From Sparassis latifolia (Eukaryota; Basidiomycota; Agaricomycetes; Polyporales; Sparassidaceae): a stretch of DNA of 64,000 nucleotides. Position 1 is the first letter of the stretch; the number at the start of each line of letters is the position of its first letter. Shown here one piece after another: positions 37,866 through 50,818 of the stretch. Where the stretch lies: assembly GCA_018466975.1 (NCBI GenBank), contig JAENRS010000022.1:372001-436000 (forward strand), read 5' to 3'. The translations under genes and the position numbers were made by a program. The notes under the pieces were generated by a model that saw nothing but the letters and a program-made list of their open reading frames with translations, did no database searches and was not told the origin of the DNA.

Positions 37866-38087
37866 CCCGATGACCAGCGGATGGAAGTCAAGTCGATCGC
37901 ACCTAAAGCACCTGAGGGGCAGCTTGCAGTCATCTTTAACCCAAGATACATGCTCCCACAGGTGCCCCATGTGATGTCGGACATTATCTATGGCAGAGTG
38001 CAGGGAGCTGAGTTCAATGAGAATGCAGGTGTGTGGACCATCCTGTGTAAACAGATGCTAAACATCAGTTTCAAGTTCAGTGGGTAG
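37866..38087 (+). pseudogene. Right piece of the gene split by element B: aspartic-peptidase-like (A1) fragment
   Basis: The frame reads MEVKSIAPKAPEGQLAVIFN, then the conserved-looking LPQVPHVMSDIIYGRVQGAE, GVWTI and NISFKFSG. Basidiomycete pepsin-like peptidases have this order after the second catalytic Asp (a DTG motif followed by LPQVP, then GxWTxPC and xFxF). Here the DTG position reads NPR, so the catalytic residue is lost. A TAG ends the frame at 38085-38087. The assignment rests on motif order and not on alignment; it could be another beta-rich family. Confidence 0.45.
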
Positions 38088-39036
38088 GATTTTCGCCTTG
38101 CTGACGCCAGATAAATAATCTGAAAGTAAGTCCATTGGTGTTTTTTGAGGGATTGAAGTGAAGTCAAAGGAGACCGATATCCTTCACTCTACCCTCTTGT
38201 TTTGGACACCTTGTGCTGATGCCCCCGCAGATATCTTCAATGCCTGCAAGAGGCCTCAGTCGCAATAGGAGATCAAGCAGACAGAACAGGAGGTGCATGA
38301 TCAGCAACTCAGGCTACCTGATGCTCATCAAGGCCTTCTCATCATACACACTGACAGGCACGATGGTCACGCTCCTGCTGCTGCTGATGACTGCGAGCGG
38401 GACAAGCGTGAGCATTGGAGATGGTTGGGTGAACTCGTCGGACAGGTGTCGTATCCCTGACCACTGCGCGTGATCAGCAACCTGGGCTACCCAACGCTCA
38501 TCAAGGCCTTCTGCCAATGACCACAAGTGGGACAAGTGTGAGCATCGGGGATGGCTGGATGAACCCGTTGGACGCCACAATGATGAATGTCACCATTGCG
38601 TCATGCAGCCACCTTAACCCTTGGATGGGCCCAACTACCCTGTCATCACCACTGCACTCGTAGGACATCAGATGTGAACCGATGCACAGCCATGCTCTCT
38701 GCTCTCATTTCTTGGGTGGCTTGGTCACAAATTGCAGCAGCACAATCAGGAGTGCCAAAGCTGTCAGAGTCACTCCATTGTCATGGAGGTAAACATTTAA
38801 ATTATTGTGTAAACATGTTTTTTCTGTACCTCGTAAATTTATTTTTGACTGCCCAATCATCACAATGTGAGGGCTTCATTCTGACCTGTACAGGCTTTAA
38901 CCAATGCATCCTGAAACTTGAATGAAAGAATCGCGGGACTAAATCAATCGGGCAGCCTGTGAAGAGAGAATAGGAGCCATGACATAACATCATCCTCCCT
39001 GTCTGCTGTCTTCTGCTGACCTTCTCTTATTTAACC
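38088..39036. other. No gene seen
   Basis: About 950 bp with short frames only. Two related segments, ATCAGCAACTCAGGCTACC near 38300 and ATCAGCAACCTGGGCTACC near 38473, form an imperfect direct repeat of about 60 bp with the following CATCAAGGCCTTCT. No product is proposed. Confidence 0.35.
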
Positions 39037-39356
39037 ATGACAAGGACAAAGGCACCCAAGGTGAAGGTGAATGTGGAGGTTTTGGGAGCACCCACATCAC
39101 CAAAGCGGAGACGTTTGGGCAAAGCCTCAGCTGTGGCGACACCTCTCAAAGCACTCTGCAAAGCAAAGGATGCCGGAAAGAAGCAATACAAGCATGCCAC
39201 GAGTACGCATATCAGTTATGAACAGACTGTGGCTCGTATGCGGAAGTGGGCTGCTCAGTACGAACCTTCCGAGGGTCAGGCCGTAGACATTTCGCATGGA
39301 GATTCAACGTCTGAGGGCGCACTGGGTGTTGATCCTGAGTTCCGAGAGGCATTCAG
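39037..39356 (+). pseudogene. 5' part of a tyrosine-recombinase gene, cut by element C
   Basis: The frame starts at ATG 39037 (MTRTKAPKVKVNVEVLGAP) with a basic N-terminus (SPKRRRLGKAS). It then has a helical segment like the SAM-like core-binding region of tyrosine recombinases (THISYEQTVARMRKWAAQYE). It runs in frame to GCATTCAG at 39349-39356, where element C begins. The same 8 bp recur at 50819-50826 in the same codon phase, and there the frame resumes with family-typical sequence. The residues that the frame reads beyond 39356 belong to element C. Confidence 0.75.
39349..39356. repeat. Left target-site duplication of element C (GCATTCAG)
   Basis: The 8 bp are identical to 50819-50826 on the other side of element C. 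Both copies lie in the same codon phase of the interrupted recombinase gene. Confidence 0.88.
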
Positions 39357-39843
39357 CACCTGTCCCTGGCATACTGATATATCAAGTATGAAGGTTAGAA
39401 CCACGGACTGATACATGGACAGTGGTGTCTACCATAGGCTCTGATACATCATTCTGCAGTCCTTACCAGCCATTCCTGCACTGGGCTCACTTTCCATACT
39501 CCGTACCCATTGGCTTCCTCCTGGATCTCCCTTGTAGGTAGCCAATGGCACTGGCTTCGCCCGTCATTCCAGTAGATCGGTAGATTGTCTTGGATTTTGT
39601 AGATCTCTATGATCCCTTTCAAGTGCACGAAAATCCCGCCTCCTGTGCCACCCTGTGCCACCCCTTACTGTTTTCCTTATAGAGAATGTTACTTTTGATG
39701 TGAAAAATTGACGATTATTCAAAAAATACTCCCCTCACAACATCAACATACGAGCGCAACAATCTGTCTACAAAGGATGAAACAAAAGACATATATCTAG
39801 CCACACAAAAGGAACATGCAGGTATATGCAGCACAGTGCAATA

Positions 39844-42800
39844 TTAGCCTACTGACAGCGTAGGCACGGGAACAGAAGGTATCTCAGCAGCAGGTCCAAG
39901 GACAGCTGCAAAATCAATTGCAGGAGAATATTGTAGAGGGGCAGCCTCGCTGGAATCGACACCAGTGCTGACATCGCCTCCTGCTTCCAGCCAGGCAGGC
40001 ACGCCATGCCATATATACTGGCAGTAGTTCTGCATTGACTCCCAGATTTCTGCCTGACAGAATGCATATGCATTGGCACCTTCCAAATGTTCTTTCGATC
40101 ATGCAGGGATGGCATCGACTCGGTCCAGCCACCACTGCGCCATCCAACCGTGGAAGGTGATAACCCTGCGCATCTCCTCTGGCAGCTGGCAGCACTCTTT
40201 GATCCAGTGATGGGCCCGGGCACGAGCCTTGCACCACTCGATTTGGAGCTCTGAGGAATTGCATTAGCATTTCAGTTGTCAAGTACTAGTAAGTGAAATT
40301 TGACAAACCTTCACTGACAGCCGAGTCCATCGCACTGCTGTTCCTCACGCCATGTCTCCACCAAATCCAAGACATTTTCTTCTAGCTGTGGGTCTCGCTC
40401 GACTCACCCTCTGTCATCCCTCGCACGTCTTCATCCTGCAGCAGGACCAAGTCGTGAGGTGTTGAAGGCTCATCGAGCAGGGTCGACAGTGAATTGATGG
40501 CATTGAAGGCATGGAAATAGCGAGCAGCATCTGCATTTACCTTATTCTAGACTTGTGCAATGCACGACCTGGCGCAGGTGAGGTACCGCTGTCCATGGAC
40601 AAATCGGTCCTTGAACTTGTACATATGGGTACGCAGCTGTAGATGTCACTGAAGCTCCTCCAAAGCATCATGTGCCTGAGCAGTCCTTAGGTGCAATTCA
40701 TATATTCGAAGGTGAGAGTCGCAGGGGATATTAGAGGGTAACTCCGAAGGTAAATAAAGGGCCATATCTTGCATAAGAACCTCCTTGGTAGCGGCAGCAG
40801 CAGCTCATGCATGCAACGCCATGGAAACAGGGATGTATAGCTGCTGAGTGTCTGCCCAGCCCTCTATCTTGCGCCGAAGTGCGTTTCACCGCTCGACAAT
40901 TTTGACACATTGCAGATCTGTACTATGGGTTCCAAGGCCGGCGACATCTTGTCGAAGGTGATATCTGAAGAGAGAACTATGAGAATGCATCCACAGTAGT
41001 CAGGCTAACACTTACTGTTGCTCCCGGAGCTCCATTCCGACCATGATCATCATGCTCAGAGAGGGGAGCTTATACACTATCCCACTGCGCTCGCCATTCT
41101 CCAACTCTGCAGCCTCTTCGTTGGCCAACTGCAGCCGTACAGCTGCTTGAGTCACAGCTGAACACACGGAGCATCAAAAAGGGTGTCCTGCACCATAATA
41201 AAAACACTTACCAGGACGCGTAACAACAAACGGATTGGTTTGAGATGGGTTCTTCTCCCAAGCTTCGATGGTAGTTGTCCATTCACCATGATCCTCTGGC
41301 ATGATCGCACTGTTCAGTTCCACAAAGGTGAAGACTTGTTCATTGCGCTCCAGTAGTGCAGCTTTGATTCATGTTAAGAACAGAGCAGCTTTGGTATTAT
41401 TAGCCCAAAGATGTCGGTGTGAGCTTCGACGTAGTACTCACGCATGTCACATATTTTCTGCCAATTGTAATCTGCGAATGCATCATCAAAAAAGTCACAC
41501 CATGAACCAGGGCCCATCTCCTTTGTGCTCGAGGAATATAAGTTTGAGTCCGACCAGGGCCGCTCAACACCCTCGCCATCCATCTCACCAATGTGCGGAG
41601 TATTATGGAAGGAAAAGCTCATCTGGCACGAATCTTGATGAGCATTGATGTGGAATTTCGGGATCAGGAAGACAAAATCTTGATCGTCCTTCTTGAATGG
41701 ACAGTCTTCGTAAATGTGGTACCATTTCCACAGGTTTCTATGCCACTGACAAGCAATATCGTAGGAGACAATGACGTCCTTGGGGGCACTGTTCACCAGG
41801 GCCGAGAAGAAATGTAGTCCATGTTGACATACCTGTGTCGCAAGCAATGAGCACTGGAACATGAATAATGTCGAGGATCAGCCTACCGTTCTCCCTTTTG
41901 GAGGTCACCAACACTGCATGGTAGCCTCATATCGTGCCGCGTACACGTCGTGGCACCAACTCCGCTGGCAGCTGTTCCTGCAATGGAGCCCCTTATGTTC
42001 GCCAGCTTGACAGCATCATGACTGTTGCAAGTACTCTGTTCTTCTGTCACGAGGGAATCGTACATGCTGAGGTATTCCTTGTATGCACTTTCCTCCACAA
42101 AGTAGGCATATCCATGATTTAGCCCAGGGTCGACACTATCTGAAGATACCTTCTTGCACTTGAGGCGGAAGTTTGCATTGAGTCCAACAAACAGGCGATA
42201 TAACCATCTATCACTGCGTGTAAGTTACCAATCGAAACAACTAATCATGAACTTACTTTTGATCATCTGGAGCATCCTCCCAATCTGGCAGCAAATTTTT
42301 TCCAGGGTGCGGACAGGCTGGGCAAAGAACTGCACATGACCCAAGTGTCATTGCCTTGACACCATCAGGATCATGTCCTCATCCTGCTCATTTCAGCATT
42401 TTGAGATGCCTCCACATACGCATAATGCGCATGAAGGCAGGATAATGATCCTACATTGGATCAGCAATGGATAAAGCAGAAGGTCGACATAACACATACC
42501 TTAGGTGTCTGCACACCGGTGTTATCGGTCAGCTGGGCAAGGCTCTGGTAGAATTCATAGCCAGAGGTCTTGGATTGAGTCATCAGGAGGTGTGTATATC
42601 AGCAAAGCTGGAAAGTAGCAGCTGTCTTGGGGTTCGTCGATGTGGCTGGGAGGAGTCGCGCACGAAGCAGTTGCATCACATGAATTTCGGCTATCTTGCA
42701 CCCGCAAAAATCCAGTCCAACTTCGTGGATACTGTTCACACACAAGACTATGAAGTCATCACCTGTAGCTCACACAGGAAGATGACACCTATGCCCAACT

Positions 42801-43643
42801 GGGTGACCCAACTGGATGCACAGTCCAAGATTTTTCAATGAATCGCACCGAAAATGAGAGCCACACCATCTCTGAAACAGGTTTGCAAAAAAAGAAACTC
42901 AGTTGTACCTTCGAATAAGAGTAATAAAACCCAACTGACCTGCATGCAATGGAAAGGAGTGCACCTGTGAAAATTAACGGCGCATGTTTGGCAGTAAATA
43001 GCGAGGTATGAAACAGTCCTCGCAATGAACCATTGCCGGGCCCTCCTCGCAGAACTGGCAGCGCCCGGTGTCGAAACCACAATGCCCCTCCAGCCACAGC
43101 ATCTCGGCGAGATAGTTATCAATTTCAGGAACCCATTCCTGAAGTGGATGATCCTGGGCAAAGATATTAGATAGCTACACTTGAAAAATCATGGAAGCTC
43201 ACCCCTGCACCGCGACAGCGAGGCTTATGTCCACACAGTTTCTCTACATTCTCTAAATACCGGGGGTCCAGGTCGAAGAGATCTACGTCTTCATCATCAT
43301 CAGGGATATCAGAAGTTGGCTCACAGAGTTCAGACAGATCAAATGATGGCGCATCTTTATCACCCGCATCAGTGGTGGAAGCAGTATAGAAGGACGTCCA
43401 TGCAGATACTTTGTTGCCTACAGATGCGTATTCCATATGCCACACGATGTTGCGAGTCCGTGGAACGATGTAGTGGTTGTAGTTGGTGCCATCAGTGGTT
43501 TCTTCTAAGACGGTGAATTGCTCAAAATTGGGCGTTCTTTTCTTCCTCATCATGATATAGACCGCGGCACAGCAGTAAGACTTCAGCTTGTTCCAAGGAT
43601 TCATTTTGTCAGCGAGGCTAGCAAACATAAAGATGGACAACAA
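39844..43643 (-). pseudogene. KDZ transposase of element C, broken
   Basis: On the minus strand the N-terminal exon carries FEQFTVLEETTDGTNYNHYI and DPRYLENVEKLCGHKPR. The CxC cluster follows (GRCQFCEEGPAMVHCEDC, about 43030). Core motifs are GVGATTCTRHDMRLP with GDLQKGER (about 41900), SYDIACQWHRNLWKWY (about 41740), HINAHQDSCQMSF (about 41640) and GEMDGEGVERPWSD (about 41570). The C-terminal helical part ends at 39844. Many stops interrupt it, for example a TGA near 40100 before SKEHLEGANAYAF and stops near 40400, 40550 and 40810. Frames also shift in the CxC region (42850-43160). It is more decayed than the transposase of element A. The exact start is uncertain; MMRKKRTPNF is an alternative. 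Confidence 0.9.
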
Positions 43644-45626
43644 AAATAGGGTCAGTGAAAATTTTCACCACTGTTGCAGAGATTAGCATGCAGGTGTCAA
43701 AAAATAACTCTGGCACCACTTACTTAGTGCCTTTTTTGAGTGACTGCGTGGAATGCAAAGAGCGGCTAGCCACAGAACTGAATGGGTATAGGTCCTGAAA
43801 TAAATTCAAGTGAGTATGCAGAGCAAATTTCAAAGTCACACGAGCATCCAGGGGCATGATATATCATGCTCTGGTGGTGGAGTACACCCTCCTATTTCAT
43901 TCGCTGCATTCTCGCAGGTATGTATGCTTCACATCGTACGAGCCAAGTTCAATAACTCACCTTGTGCGGCTTCATCACCTTCATCGCCATGCATAGATGA
44001 CTGAGCGACTGAAGCAAACAGGAACTCATGAGAATGCAGCTATCGAAGAGTGTACGCCAATAGGCTTTGGTAGTAAGCATATCGTGTTTCACGCGAACAC
44101 AGTTAGCACAACATCCATACCGTACATAAGCAGAGGTCAGACCCAATTTAATTCATGCTATAATAATATATTCTCGCCAACTACCTACTACCAAACACCT
44201 ATGAATACAGGATGCTCACATGCTCGACTCTCTCAAACACAGCGACAGATACCTCGTCATATACCGCAATGTGACCCTCACAGTACCACCCCAGTCGACA
44301 TAAATGTAACAGCGATGACAACACCGTGATACCCACTGCACGACGTGGTCGACAACACAGCACCTCCACCAGCTAGCTATGCACGTGCACAACATACATA
44401 ACACCCTCAACACCGGTGGTGACAGCACCACCGAAGTCGATGTTCTCACATTCAAAGGCGGTGTTGAAGCTTGCGCTGGTCGTGACGGGACGTCGACCCC
44501 ATCAGTTGTTTGCAACTTGGCCAATGACAGCGCAGATGTCTGTCGCACGCACATCGTCGGCCTATCCTCGCACCCATACAACGGTGTCAACTAGGCGATG
44601 ACGAGAGTATCACCATCATCACGACATCGACATGATGGCTGTATCTACACAACGGCAGCGGCATCAACACAGCGACGGCAATAGAACCACGACCGCAATA
44701 GGAGCACATTGACCTCTCACGCATCTACATGAGATCTCAGTAAGCTCTATGATCTACCTACTCCACTACAACAGCGGAGCCACTACCACTGTTCACAGCA
44801 CATGGTAACCTATAAGGTTAACTCCCAGAAGGAAACTATCAGTAACATAAACATGACATTGACGAACGAATCAATTTCACCTTAGTCAATGCATCACCAG
44901 TCCCCGTGCACTGCGTATGATGGACCTGTGCTAGAACAAACAAGTTAGCATCCACAACTGCTGCCATCGCATTATGCAGAACAGCGGCAGCCTACCCAAA
45001 TCACCTACAACAGAAAATAAACTCTATGGAGAAAGTCATCAGTAACATACGCAATGTACAAACATATGAGGAGACTTACTAGACAAGCGAACAAACATAC
45101 CTGACAGACCACGCATCGACAATCCTGAGACAACATCAACGGCGAGACCTGTGCTAGAACAAACATGTTAGCACAACCAGCCACCACATCACCGAGGACG
45201 ACGACTACTCACCCGAGATGCCCACGGACCCTAGCACCCTCTTAGATAGCGACCCCAACACTAAACACCCATGACCCACACCGATGAGAACTGGGGAACC
45301 TAATGCTATCCTGACAGCACAAAGTTCATCAGCCATGGCAGCAATAAAAAAGAGAAGTCACTCACGATGACAAAACAACCAAATGACAACAAAAGAAGAC
45401 AACTGAATGAGAAGAAAAAAAGAAGACAACATCCACAGCACTTCCCCAGCCAGGTTGTACCCACCCTTCAATCGCGAGCAGTGCAGTCACAAGATACCTC
45501 CAAAGGGGGGAGAGTGCCTAAGCAGCCCTCAGTTCGGCGGCCAAGTGGGCCCCCAAGGGAGTGTCAGTCTACACATCGTGGATCCAGGCAGCCCTGACAA
45601 TGGGTACTGAGCCACAGCGACCCCGG
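43644..45626. other. No gene assigned in element C
   Basis: About 2 kb contain only short frames. A partial direct repeat (GACCTGTGCTAGAACAAACA) occurs at about 44926 and 45149. A TGATATATCA copy at 43857 is the only shared element motif. I propose no product. Confidence 0.4.
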
Positions 45627-47360
45627 TCAAGGTGGTCGTGAAGAAAGAGTTGAAACGAGGGAGGACACGTTGATATAGTACCTGAGGCAAGGTTTGAACT
45701 CCACTGGGTCATGTGCTGTTTTCCTCACGTGCTCCCAGCCAATGAGCGAGCGGATAACGATCCTACTGAAATCTCGTCCGAAGCTTTGTTTCACAAGCAC
45801 TTCAAATCTCCGCAGATTATCGATGAAAGTTCCGGTGAGTAAGCTTGTAGGTAGCAGTCCATTGTACTTAAAACCCCACAACCAGTCGCCTTATACTGCA
45901 TAACAGCAATGATAATAAGTACTCACAACTCAATTCAGCATTGTGGTGACATAGCAGGCACCTTTGCTACCCCGCACATTGTTCCATTATTATCGGTGAG
46001 TACAGACTTATTGGAATGTATTTGGAATGTACATAGTCTACCGCATGTTCATACGCTGGAATGGAAATTTTCCATCGTGGTGTTCCTTGTCGTATGCAGA
46101 AACTCCTTTACACCTGACATCTAACTCCTTGCTTAGGCAGCAGATTATCTTCGCTCCCCACTCCAAGTATATATCCCCCAATACGTTCCCTCGGACATTT
46201 TCACTTGCACTTCACCATGCTGCCATGCGCATGCAGAGCTCTTCTCATGCGCCTGCAGCACTGGCATCCCATCTGGTGTCATCCCTCCAGCTCTCGTAGT
46301 ACCGCTCCTGTCCCTGCCTCACCAACTCATTCCACTGAAATGTGTGGATCTGCTTCACCATGCCGCGCAGTACTCTCAAGGACCACGTATTGTTGGGTGC
46401 CTTGAAGGTGTATGGGTGTGTCCACAGCCCGAGATTCGGACTTTCTGTGACAACTGATTGAAAATATAGCGGAAAGTCTCGGTGTGCATATTCCATAAAG
46501 ATACACGGCACGTTGGGGAGTGGTTTCGTGAATGGCGTCGGGTAGTATTCCTCACGCGCAATGTATTGTTGTCGATTTTGTTCGCTCCTCGTGTTGCGGC
46601 CCCTATGCGTCGTGTGAGCTGAGTGCAATATAACAATATGATTACCTACTTAGCTGAGTGATCATATGCTCATTTTTGGTTTGACAGTATTCAAGGGTGC
46701 AGCAGTCACCAGTGTGGTGACAGCGGGAGGAGGGACGACAGCAGGAGGAGCAGTGACAGTGGGAGGAGGGACGACAGTGGGTGCAGCGGTGACAGTGGGA
46801 AGAGTGAAGATGGCAGGAGCAGCAGTAACTACATCAACCCCCTCATCCTCAGAGTCCATGACATCAAACTCACCATCATCATCAACAGACTCGTTTACCC
46901 TGCCGTTCCCGAACGCCATCATGAGCTCGGTGACCAACTCCCCCTCGCCTATCAGCAGGTTAGTGATCCTGCATACTCAGCAATGGGACTTCAGCTCACT
47001 GCGCCTGGGCTGTCTGCACTGGCAGAAGTTGCCTGTTGACAGGTTAGCATAGCTAAGTATTGAGAGGTCAAGATACATACCAGATTCATAGGCAATAACC
47101 CAAGCAAGGGTCGCTTTAAGAGCAACTCTTATCGATGTCCAATTGTACGCATCTCCGAAAGCCAGCGAACAGCCCGGGATTTCCGGAGACGATTGCAGTG
47201 GGACAAGCATGACGATAAATGGAGGCAGAAGGTAAGACAGACGACAGATGACAGATGACAGAGGTGAGTGCAGAACTGTTGAGATTGACGAGTTGAACGC
47301 CATTAAATAACTCCCAAGACAGGTGTGCTCGGTTAGCAGAGTAAGAAATTCTGGGGACAT
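45627..47360 (-). pseudogene. Unknown gene of element C with a Pro/Val repeat tract
   Basis: The minus strand reads from about 47360 through exons containing LAFGDAYNWTSIRVALKATL, then GEGELVTELMMAFGNGRVNE, an acidic run, and a tract TVVPPPTVTAPPAVVPPPAV encoded by an 18-bp-type minisatellite at 46700-46810. A segment with PLPNVPCIFMEYAHRDFPLY and NTWSLRVLRGMVKQIHTFQW (about 46320-46520) follows, then a tail to about 45640. Stops separate the segments. I do not recognise the family, and the exon boundaries and start are uncertain. It diverges from the gene at 47628. Confidence 0.45.
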
Positions 47361-47627
47361 GTCAAAGCGCTAGTGCACGTGGACAATTATGTCAGTCAAC
47401 TAGGGCGCTCCCTAGGCCTGGCGCTCTGTCAAACACTTTAGAGTGACTCTCAGGTATGTCACTTTACCTTTAGATTTAGCATTTTATCTCCCGGTCGTGC
47501 ATCAAACGCATGCTGGCAACTGTCAATTAACCTTGCATGTACACAACCTCACCACACACATGCGTATTGGTACGTCCTTCCCCCGTTCCTCATCTTTGTC
47601 GATTTATCTCTTGATGTCTGCTTCTTG

Positions 47628-49949
47628 ATGGCTTCACCGACATGGGCCAACAATGAAGAACTGGACTGGCTGACAGAGCGACTGCCACGCTTTCTTGACC
47701 ATCAGAAACGCAAGAAGGTGCAGTCCTTCTTTAGAACGTTATACACTGAATGGGATGCTCAGTATCCGGAGTGCACCCGTCTGTTTCCGGACATTGAACT
47801 GATGGCGCAGCTGACACCGGAGCAGGAGGTGGAGCTAACGGAGGCCATCTCTCTGCGACAAAGGGTGCTTTATGTTTTATGCATAGCTGGAACGAATCTG
47901 ATGGGGATACAGCAACTAAACAACTGGTACAATAACCACAGGCCCAAAGGGCACTCTGCCGACAAGTCTGTAATGGCTGCCCTCAAGGACTTCATTCCAA
48001 AGGATGCCGACCATGTCAAGCATCTTCCACAGGTCGTTGAAGTATACTCACACCTATATTACAAGGAGAAGGTCAAGGCGGACATCGATGCGGAGATCAA
48101 GGAGAAGGACATCAAAAAGGGCAAATTCGTGACAGTCGTCAGGCATCTCACACAGAAGCGGTATGAAGCAGAGACACCGGAAGTCCACGCTGAGATTGCA
48201 GCAGAGGTGAAGTGGATGAAGGCTCAGCACGAGGCTGAGAAAGCACAGACTGAGGAGGTGCATGCCCATGGAGAGTTCTCTCCGGCTGAATATCAGAGGT
48301 GTGTGCTATTACAGACACTCCCCAAGCTCCACACCTCATGTAAATATACAGGATGTTGTACAACATGCCAGCCATGTTCGATCAGTTCTTGGGTGCAATG
48401 GCGAAGGCCACTGGTTGGTGATTTTCGGTTTTTCGAGGAGGACCTAGCCCAGAAGATGGCGGGAATCTGTGGTCAATGGTGTAAGTCTACCTTTGTCTTC
48501 GTTCTCGAAAGCTTTGCTGATGGAGTGTCAGATTTCACTCGGCGGAAGGTTCCAATGATGTCAAATTCAGTAATACTGTACCAGAATTTGAAGCCCATTT
48601 CATGGAGCTGTTCGGGCAGTTCCTTACCATGGCATTTCGTGAGTCTTGTATGCGCTCTGACGTTTGGCCTCAACTAACCAATGTATCAGCTATGGCTGTC
48701 CGTCAGAAGTGAGCACTCGCGACATCGCTCACTCCAGGCTCATCAAAGACATCCCGAGAGGTGACACCAATTACTCTTGATGACATCCGATACCAGATAG
48801 AAGATAATTCCGACACTGAGGACCGTATCCCTCGTGTGGAGGCATCAAGCTTGTCAGGCACCACGGAGAATGTAGCTCACACACCTGTCACTACAACAGA
48901 ATCTGGCATTACAGCAAAACTATCTACATCATCCGAGGCTATGCGTACTCTCACGACCATCAGCTATACTCACCTGTCCTTATCAGCTTCTCAGCCCTCC
49001 GTGCAATCGTCCCCTGCTCACGCTTCCTCCATCCCATCATCTTCCCGAGATCAGCTCTCTGCATCTGCAAATACTGCGCTGGCATGGGTGCCAAACCCAG
49101 GAGTATGGCAGTTTGATCCCCCAGAGCCAGCATTCGAGTTGGAGCTGAACCTTCGGCCCATGTCTCTCGACAGTGCCATGCTTGGCACGGCGCTGGATTG
49201 AATGGGTTCTGTCAGTCAAATGACAGGCTTGGGATCCCAGAAACTCGCATATGCACTGTCCGGTCCAAGTGGCAGTTACAGTGCAACATCGGATGTCGCT
49301 CACCCTGAAGTAGTATCATTGGGCGCGAGCTCTTCCCCTTCATTCGCAGCCCAGTCTTCGTCATCTCCAACTGAAGCTGCTTCATCGGTATCTCCAGCCG
49401 AGTCCCTTTCTCGCTCATTTCCGGCCACCCGCTCTTCATCTCATTCAGCAACACCTGCAGTCACATCAGCCACTACCCCTCCACTCCTTGTATCATCTGC
49501 ACGTCCTTCATCTCTGCCGTCCCATCAGGAGCTGAACAGCACTGTCGAATCTGCGGATATTGCCCCACCCTCAATCACGGTGGCAAGTGCAAATGTGGAT
49601 ACAGGTCCAGCATGCAAGCATCATCAAGGTCGGAGGCATGCTGTGCCCGCGATTCTGGCAGCTACGGAAACAGTGAATGCCGGTAGGGAGGATGGGGCAC
49701 TCGCTGCGAAATCAGGCCGGCCTGCATGAATCCATGTCGCACCCAAGCAGGCCGATGCTCATTGGTCACACGGTGGGAAACAGCAACCTATCGTCACTGC
49801 AGGACCAGAGAATCAGCCTTCTAAGCCACCAATCTCATGCAGAGGGAAGTGGGTTGCAGAAGGGCAGTACGGGTAAGTTTAGTCATTGACCAGTTGTCTG
49901 CGATACTGATGCAGGTCTCAGTGGGCCACCATTGAAGAAGAAAAAGTAG
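47628..49949 (+). pseudogene. Transposon-associated coiled-coil/Ser-rich protein of element C, broken
   Basis: ATG 47628 opens a 224-codon exon rich in charged helices (WLTERLPRFLDHQKRKKVQS; SHLYYKEKVKADIDAEIKEK) that ends near 48297. Later exons read MLYNMPAMFDQFLGAMAKAT and FSVFRGGPSPEDGGN. This order occurs in a family of unknown proteins common in mushroom genomes near KDZ and recombinase elements. The C-terminal half is Ser/Thr/Pro-rich, and the last exon ends in SGPPLKKKK at the TAG 49947-49949, a plausible nuclear signal. In-frame TGAs near 48419, at 49199-49201 and near 49727 break it. The function is not known. Confidence 0.6.
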
Positions 49950-49999
49950 ATGCATGGCATGAGTAGGGAGGAGTAAAAAGGTACAATGTCTCGGCGACA

Positions 50000-50818
50000 T
50001 TCGAACATCTTCTTTTCTATGCAATTTCGTGTGCTAGGTTTGCATTCCACAGGCGTTCATCGTGATATTACATTCTTGGTAGTACAGTAGGTAGAAACCC
50101 TACTATAATAATATCTGTTTACCAGATCTCACTCATTGTGAAACTTGTGTGATTTTAAGCATGATTTGAATGGAGTGCTTCGACAATTGTACTTAGCACA
50201 TTTCTTAGAGGTTTGATCTATCAGCCACTGATAGGCTCAACAGGACAGCAGCACTTGGCACGGCACGGCACCCTGTCTGATATATCAAAACTGACAGCTA
50301 GCGCGAGCTCGTATATCATGCTTTGTAATGCTAACCCAATTACAAACTATGTGAACTACAGAGCACAACTACAGAGCACAACATTACACAGTCAATGATG
50401 CTTACTGAACTTTGGTAAGGATGACTGCAAAAGAACTAAACAACTACAACTAATAAAAAAGAATTCAATGTAGTCCTAAGCAAAGCCAGCATGCAAAGCC
50501 GGGGCAGATACTGGAATGTCGACCTACCTACCTGACCACCAGAAGGCACGGCCGAGTATGGAAAGAGGCAGGATGACAATGCACATCTGAGATTGGTGAT
50601 GCGCCATCTGTCAGATTGATGATGCGCCATCTGTCAGATTGGATCTCCAGTAAGATTCCCCCGGAAGACTGGGTCATCCAAAAGAGGATCGAGGATTTGA
50701 TTTGTCATGTGCACGGGCATGATATATCAATGCCAGTGAGTTGTAGTGACAACTACTGATGTATCAGATATGTGTTGCACTTCTCACTCTGTGATATATC
50801 AATATGACACATAGGCCT
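50000..50818. repeat. Right subterminal region of element C
   Basis: No coding frame is supported. TGATATATCA occurs at 50278, 50720 and 50792, with the variant TGATGTATCA at 50757. A direct repeat of GATGCGCCATCTGTCAGATTG lies at about 50597-50641. The region ends at the target duplication 50819-50826. Confidence 0.65.

Larger units (their letters stand above)
39357..50818 (-). mobile_element. Element C: 11.5-kb KDZ transposon inserted in the recombinase gene
   Basis: The left end begins CACCTGTCCCTGGCATAC and the inverted right end begins AGGCCTATGTGTCATAT. Both reach the palindrome TGATATATCA after 17-18 bp (39375-39384 and 50792-50801). Further copies or one-base variants lie at 39442, 43857, 50278, 50720 and 50757. 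Inside are a KDZ transposase (-), an unknown gene (-) and a transposon-associated gene (+). Terminal repeats are short and imperfect compared with element A, and the subterminal motif differs, so C is a separate KDZ family. Confidence 0.85.
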
